Program-made: the position numbers and the translations under genes
The notes under the pieces: model-generated
What the model saw: only the letters and a program-made list of their open reading frames with translations
Told to the model about the DNA's origin: nothing
The model's database searches: none
Assembly (NCBI GenBank): GCA_963556495.2
Contig: OY747723.1
Coordinates: 14,976,501-15,040,500 of the forward strand
Origin: Valencia hispanica
Lineage: Eukaryota > Chordata > Actinopteri > Cyprinodontiformes > Valenciidae
Reading direction: 5' to 3'
DNA length: 64,000 bases
Part shown: positions 59,801 through 64,000 of the stretch, one piece after another
Numbering within the stretch: position 1 is the first letter of the stretch
How the letters are laid out: each line of letters starts with the position of its first letter

Positions 59801-62322
59801 CTACTAGTTTCCCTCTTAAATCCAATGGTCTGTATGGATTTACTTGGTATTAAACACACTGCCTTAGAAATGTATGTATTAAATGAAAAAAACATTGTAA
59901 TATAATAAAATGTTATGTATAAGAAGGTTATGTTTTTGTTCTGATACCTAGAATGTGATGTATAGCGCTTAGTGTTAGAGCTGAGTGTTGTTTGCGTGCA
60001 CATCCCTGAAGGGGGTTCACTTATTTGCACATGCAACATCCATCTACTCACTCTGCTTAGTCACATGAAGTCATCCAGTTCCCTTTCTGTTGCCTGCTAT
60101 GTTTTTTTTGTTGTTTTTTTTTTAACCCATGGATGCCTTCCTGCGCCGTTTCCTGATGCTTGTGTCTAATTCTCAACCAACTCCCCTCGAGTACCCTTCA
60201 CTGAGCTACATATTTTCCCCTTTCCTCCTATTTTCCCTCGTCCTGTATTGGCATGTCTCACCTATGCTCCTCCACCCCCTTCCCCAGGACTGTTCCTGCA
60301 TATCCCAAGCTCAGGTCCAGCCCATGGACATAGAGGAACGCTATGAAGACACCAGCCACCAGTTTCTGGTCAGTAGCCGAGATGGTTCATTATTCTCATC
60401 CATCCGGTCACATCTGACCATTTATCATCTGTTTAGAGCAGTGTGTCCCGACTCTAGTCTTCAAGGCAAGTCATCGATTGGAATCAGGAGAAGCAGGGAA
60501 ACATGTAAAACATTCAGGGCAGTGTGCCTTGAGGAGCAGGGTTGGGAAACGCTGATTGTTACACTCACGCTGTAGCTCTTTAAATGCTCAAAGAATCTGA
60601 GGACATAATTATCTATAGTGCCTCGAAAAAGTATTCACACCCCTTGACCCCCCCCCCCCCCCCCCTCCTCCTTTTTTATGTTACAGTCACAAAATTCAAG
60701 GGTTATGAATACTTTACTTTTTTAGGGGAAGATGTGATTTGAATTCACTACAACATCAGGCTGGATGCACACACTCCCCTATACATCAACCTCTACATAC
60801 CTAATACACGAGTTCATGATCAATCTTTATTATTAATGCTTACTAATAATTCAATTCAGTTTTCAATTCTGTTTATTTATATAGCGCCAATTCACAACAG
60901 ATGTCATCTCAAGGCACTTAACAAGAAGTCATTTCAATACTTTTATACAAACATTCCAATTGGTTAAAAAGTTTCCTATTTAAGGAATCCCAGCAGATTG
61001 CGTCAGTCATTGGCGTGAGGTTGGGCAGACTTTCCAACCACAGCAATCCTTCAGCAATCCCTCATACTGAGCAAGCATGTAGCGACGGTGGAGAGGAAAA
61101 AACTCCCCTTTAACAGTTAGAAACCTCCAACAGAACCAGGCTCAGTAGGAGCGGCCATCTGCCACGACCGTCTGGGGGTTTGAGAAGACATAAGTCATGT
61201 ACTGCTAAGGCCATGCTCCTCTGGTGACATGATGCAGAGGGGATTGTGCACACTGAAGCATTCAGCATAATGATGTCCCTGCAGTAACCCTAACCCTCAG
61301 CCTGCATCACCAAAAACGGCAAGCATCACCTGCCCCTCCCTCCCCCCGCTCTGCTTCACACCGCTTCTTCTTGAGTTACAGGGTCACCTGCTTGCAGGAT
61401 CACACAAGACCACTGCAAAGATCTACAACTAAACAAAATCATATTGTCCAAGTGACCTTAAGGTCTAGATATTAAAGAAAATGTAAAAAAAACAACAACT
61501 AAGGAATAGGAGAGACTTAGCTGCAAGCTTTTGTTAGTCTTAACTGTTGGTTCTTTAGTTGTGGTTTGAGATAAGTACAGTTCCGTCTTAAATTTAATAG
61601 AATGATTAAACAGATCAATGATTTCTTGCACGTGTAAACGTACATTTGTATGGAGGACTGATCCTGCCCAATTTGAAAATGAATAAATGTGTGGATAAAT
61701 ACATTTGGAAATACAATTAGAAATAAGTAAATAAATGTGTAAATACAGTTGGAAGTAAATAAATAAATATATTGGGAAATAAAATTGAAAATAAATATAT
61801 AAATACATATGTGGATAAATCCACATTTATTTACTTATTTCCAATTGTGTTTCCAAATGTATTTATTTACATTTATTTCTTTAATTTTTTATTTTGGCAG
61901 GATCTGTCCTCCGTACAACTCATAAATCATAAGATGGTTACTCTTACATTCGTGATTAGCTCAGTTTTCGTGTTCGATGCCTTGCAGAGCTGTGACGGTT
62001 CTGAATACACGCTGCAAGGCCCAGCCGGTGGCGATGACATCACGGGGCTGTCACCCGAGCCGGCCCATTACCAGCTGCTATCCGAGCTGGGTGAGACTAC
62101 CCAAGCCACAAAAAAAAAAAATCAAAACACAAAAAATGGGAGTCCTTATATGTGAGTCAAAGGTTTCAGAATGATAGTGAGAATTCACGTTGTTTCAAAG
62201 GCAAAGGATTCAACAACTTGAGCCAGGTGAGAATGGCACGGCACATCCCTACCGGTCAGCTGGTGGCGGTCAAGCAAACCAACCTGGACGAGTGCACGGA
62301 GGAGGAATTGCTGCAGCTCATG
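56868..62322 (+). CDS. stradb: STRADB, STE20-related pseudokinase adaptor beta (5' part; gene runs off the window)
   Basis: Exons supported: 60288-60368 (DCSCISQAQVQ, then EDTSHQFL), 61988-62090 (SCDGSEYTL, then HYQLLSELG) and 62201-62322 (GKGFNNLSQVRMARH, TGQLVAVKQTNLDECTEEEL), all in consistent phase and matching the N-terminus and first kinase-lobe strands of vertebrate STRADB. A first exon is proposed at 56868-56894 (MSRRCPEVK), which joins in frame; a donor 6 nt earlier would also be in frame. Otherwise translation could begin at the ATG at 60324. Known: a catalytically poor pseudokinase that binds LKB1 (STK11) and MO25 and activates LKB1 in the cytoplasm. The VAVK lysine of strand 3 is kept. 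The remaining exons (activation-loop and C-lobe) are not found before 64000. Confidence 0.85.
57515..57681. mobile_element. Foldback MITE, copy 1 (STRADB intron)
   Basis: Palindromic element: 'gcatatcgccctgcatgtttt' on the left is inverted as 'aaacatgcagggcagtgtgcc' on the right, ending 'gggttggggaaacactg'. The end sequence CAGTGTTTCCC resembles hAT MITEs. Two more copies lie at 60438 and 62527. Confidence 0.7.
57851..58143 (+). other. stradb: Possible alternative 5' exons of STRADB
   Basis: Two segments have plausible splice borders: 57851-57935 (TCTGGCAG before, GTAAGC after) and 58077-58143 (CCCTGCAG before, GTAAGA after). Neither keeps the main frame open into the exon at 60288, so if used they would be 5' UTR exons with short upstream frames (ATG at 57916, ATG at 58092) and translation would start at 60324. 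No transcript evidence. Confidence 0.3.
58828..59392. mobile_element. MITE with TAGGGCTG ends
   Basis: Left end TAGGGCTGACCGATATG and right-end complement TAGGGCTGGGCAATATATC are inverted repeats. A second left-type end (GGCTGGGCGATATGG at about 59055) inside suggests two related elements nested or in tandem. Non-coding, in a STRADB intron. Confidence 0.65.
60438..60553. mobile_element. Foldback MITE, copy 2 (STRADB intron)
   Basis: Shares 'cattcagggcagtgtgccttgagga' and the end 'gggttgggaaacgctg' with the copies at 57515 and 62527; the left half is shortened. It begins 70 bases after the STRADB exon at 60288-60368. Confidence 0.65.
60615..60735. mobile_element. Tc1-like end fragment with poly-C run
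   Basis: Contains 'atagtgcctcgaaaaagtattcacacccc' and 'atgttacagtcacaaaattcaagg', common Tc1-like end text, separated by an uninterrupted C run of about 20 at 60646-60665. Confidence 0.5.
60850..61270. repeat. Dispersed fish repeat
   Basis: Sequence 'agcgccaattcacaacagatgtcatctcaagg' through 'ggagaggaaaaaactcccctttaacag' and 'caacagaaccaggctcagtaggagcggccatctgcc' is a very common fish interspersed repeat; part of it also interrupts the repeat at 55600-55920. I do not know its superfamily. Confidence 0.7.
61646..61918. repeat. Foldback element 70 nt upstream of a STRADB exon
   Basis: Ends TTGTATGGAGGACTGATCCTGCC... on the left are mirrored by the complement TTGTACGGAGGACAGATCC on the right; the interior is AAATAAATG-rich in both halves, inverted at about 61815. 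It ends 70 nt before the exon at 61988. Confidence 0.75.
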
Positions 62323-62526
62323 GTAAACTCGTATATTAGAGACATTTTGTTGCCTTTTTTTCACACCCTTAAACAATTCTTGTCTTATTGTAAATATATT
62401 ATTGTATTGATCTTATTTTTGTAAGTATAAAATGGTAATTGTTGCAAAGTCCTCATATAAAACGCTGGTCATTTGAACTGTTTTCTTTGCTGCTGGTTTT
62501 GTTGAGCAAATTATGGCAGTTTAATC

Positions 62527-62730
62527 CAGTGTTTTTCAGTACCGCTCCTCAAGGCACACTGCCCTGCATGTTTAAGATGTTTACCTGCTTCAGCACACTT
62601 GATTTCAATTGATGATGATTGACAGGCTTTCGCTGAGCTACAAATTCTCTGAAACAGGCACATTAAAGCAGGGAAAACATCCAAAACAGGCAGGGCAGCG
62701 TGCCTTAAGGACCAGAATCGGGAAACACTG
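62527..62730. mobile_element. Foldback MITE, copy 3 (STRADB intron)
   Basis: The most complete copy: left end CAGTGTTTTTCAGTACCGC and right-end complement CAGTGTTTCCCGATTCTGG, each followed by the inverted 'aaggcacactgccctgcatgttt' block. Non-coding. Confidence 0.75.
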
Positions 62731-64000
62731 CCAAAAAGCTGACCCTCAAAAGAAAAAAGAAAAAACACTAGGAAAGAAACAATTCTGAAATACTTGCTTT
62801 TACTTGGTACAACTTTATAATGCATTTCGGTTCTATAAACCTTTGGCTTCACTCCAGATCTATTCTTGTTTTTATTTTATTTTTTTAAGTTTTCAGCAAA
62901 AAATTATGAGCCCCTACAATCACAGAGTTTATTTTTTGTGTTAGCATATGATAAAGGTGCAATATTTCTGTGAGGCACAATTCCTGCCAGATTGGTTTCC
63001 AGGAACAACGATGCTATGATGTTTTTGTTTTGTTGATTTTTTATTTTTTATTTTATTTTGTTTGAGAATCATGCTGAGATCATTATAAAATTATATTTTA
63101 AATAAATCCTTATGAGACCTTCATTTCACAATGCGATAAATACATATTTTGTTTTATTAGCAGCATAAAGAACTCAGAAGTTATAAGATTTTACACATTC
63201 CGGTTGATTTTTTTTTTATTCTCCTGGTTTGGTCTAACCACAATGTAAAGAGGATGCTAACAAGTTGAACATTTGAATGAGAGTTAAATGTATTAATTCT
63301 GGTGTCATTTTCTAACGTAGTGGATTAATTTCTGACCTAAAGTAATGTATTAGCTTCCTTACAGACTCTTTTTTTTGTTTTTTCTTACTTAAATGCTTCA
63401 TACCATCAAACAAGTTTTAACCTACATTAATATTTTCAGTCAGGCAATGGATATATCCCTGCTAACCTGGTCATATGTAAAAGAAAATTTAGCTGCTCAC
63501 CTTGTTAAATTACTTATTTACTGTTTAACCGCAATCAGTGTCAGACCTGATTATTGTCATAATGTAAAATCAAGAGATCACTTAAATAGAGCCTGTTTGA
63601 TAACATGAAGTTGGCAAAAAGATCAACTCTGATCTAAAGAAATTCAAGAACACATAAACATAATTATTGGCATCTATCAGTCTAGAAAAGGTCATGATGC
63701 CATTTGTTGCAAATCACATTGAGAGCCATTATATACAAATAGAGAAAACCTGGAGGCTCCTATAAAATATGTTTGGTATTGTATTTGGTATTTTTTATGC
63801 ACCTGTATTTTAGGCTGTAACCATGTTTGCCTCAGAAAAAGAAATACTTGGGTTGAAGAACAATAATCGAAAGGATTAAAGGAATCCCACCTCAGTTGCT
63901 CAAAACGGCAAAAAATATAGTTTAGGCCTAGTCAGAGTATGGGAATAAAGGTTATTTAAAAGCTATAGGCTGACCTTAAACAAGTTCCAGCGGTGACATG
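62731..64000. other. STRADB intron running off the window
   Basis: AT-rich with many T and A runs. I looked for the next kinase-domain exon (helix C and strands 4-5) and found none. The open frames here have no recognisable similarity. Confidence 0.5.

Noticed and set aside
60129..60575. 148-codon frame starting before the STRADB exon
   Set aside because: Only 60288-60368 is supported as exon; the rest runs through the intron by chance and into a MITE.
61660..61880. Regularly spaced AAATAAATG units, considered as a CRISPR-like or satellite array
   Set aside because: They are the AT-rich interior of a foldback element with irregular spacing, in a vertebrate genome.

Overview
The window is vertebrate nuclear DNA from a ray-finned fish, most likely a percomorph teleost. 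Genes are split by GT-AG introns, intergenic DNA is AT-rich, and it is packed with fish-type transposons (Tc1/mariner remnants, hAT and foldback MITEs, Rex3/RTE, Rex1-like and L2/CR1-group LINEs). I cannot name the species. No prokaryotic, viral, CRISPR, rRNA or tRNA gene was seen.

Layout. (1) 1-5962: a TTAA-flanked DNA element and LINE/Tc1 debris, no gene. (2) 5963-16556, plus strand: a nine-exon carboxypeptidase O gene, 361 codons by my splice model, with Rex3, Tc1 and a 2.7-kb LINE in its introns. (3) 16557-25881: transposon-rich spacer with a broken Tc1 split by another repeat and a nearly intact LINE (19060-22447). (4) 25882-32818, plus strand: a 15-exon TRIM-type E3 ligase gene (RING, B-boxes, coiled coil, PRY-SPRY) whose coiled coil and SPRY are separated by ten small exons, all multiples of 3 nt and all phase 1. 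(5) about 33889-54330, minus strand: TRAK2, the mitochondrial trafficking kinesin/dynein adaptor, 999 codons in 15 coding exons plus a 5' UTR exon. (6) 56868 to beyond 62322, plus strand: the 5' part of STRADB, the pseudokinase partner of LKB1; the rest lies past the window edge.

TRAK2 and STRADB are head to head about 2.5 kb apart, the neighbour pair known from human 2q33. CPO is also a 2q33 gene in human, so the block has the look of conserved vertebrate synteny. The TRIM gene and TRAK2 converge, their 3' ends less than 1 kb apart. The genes are not an operon and share no pathway. All exon models come from reading splice sites and protein similarity by eye; no alignment or transcript data were used.
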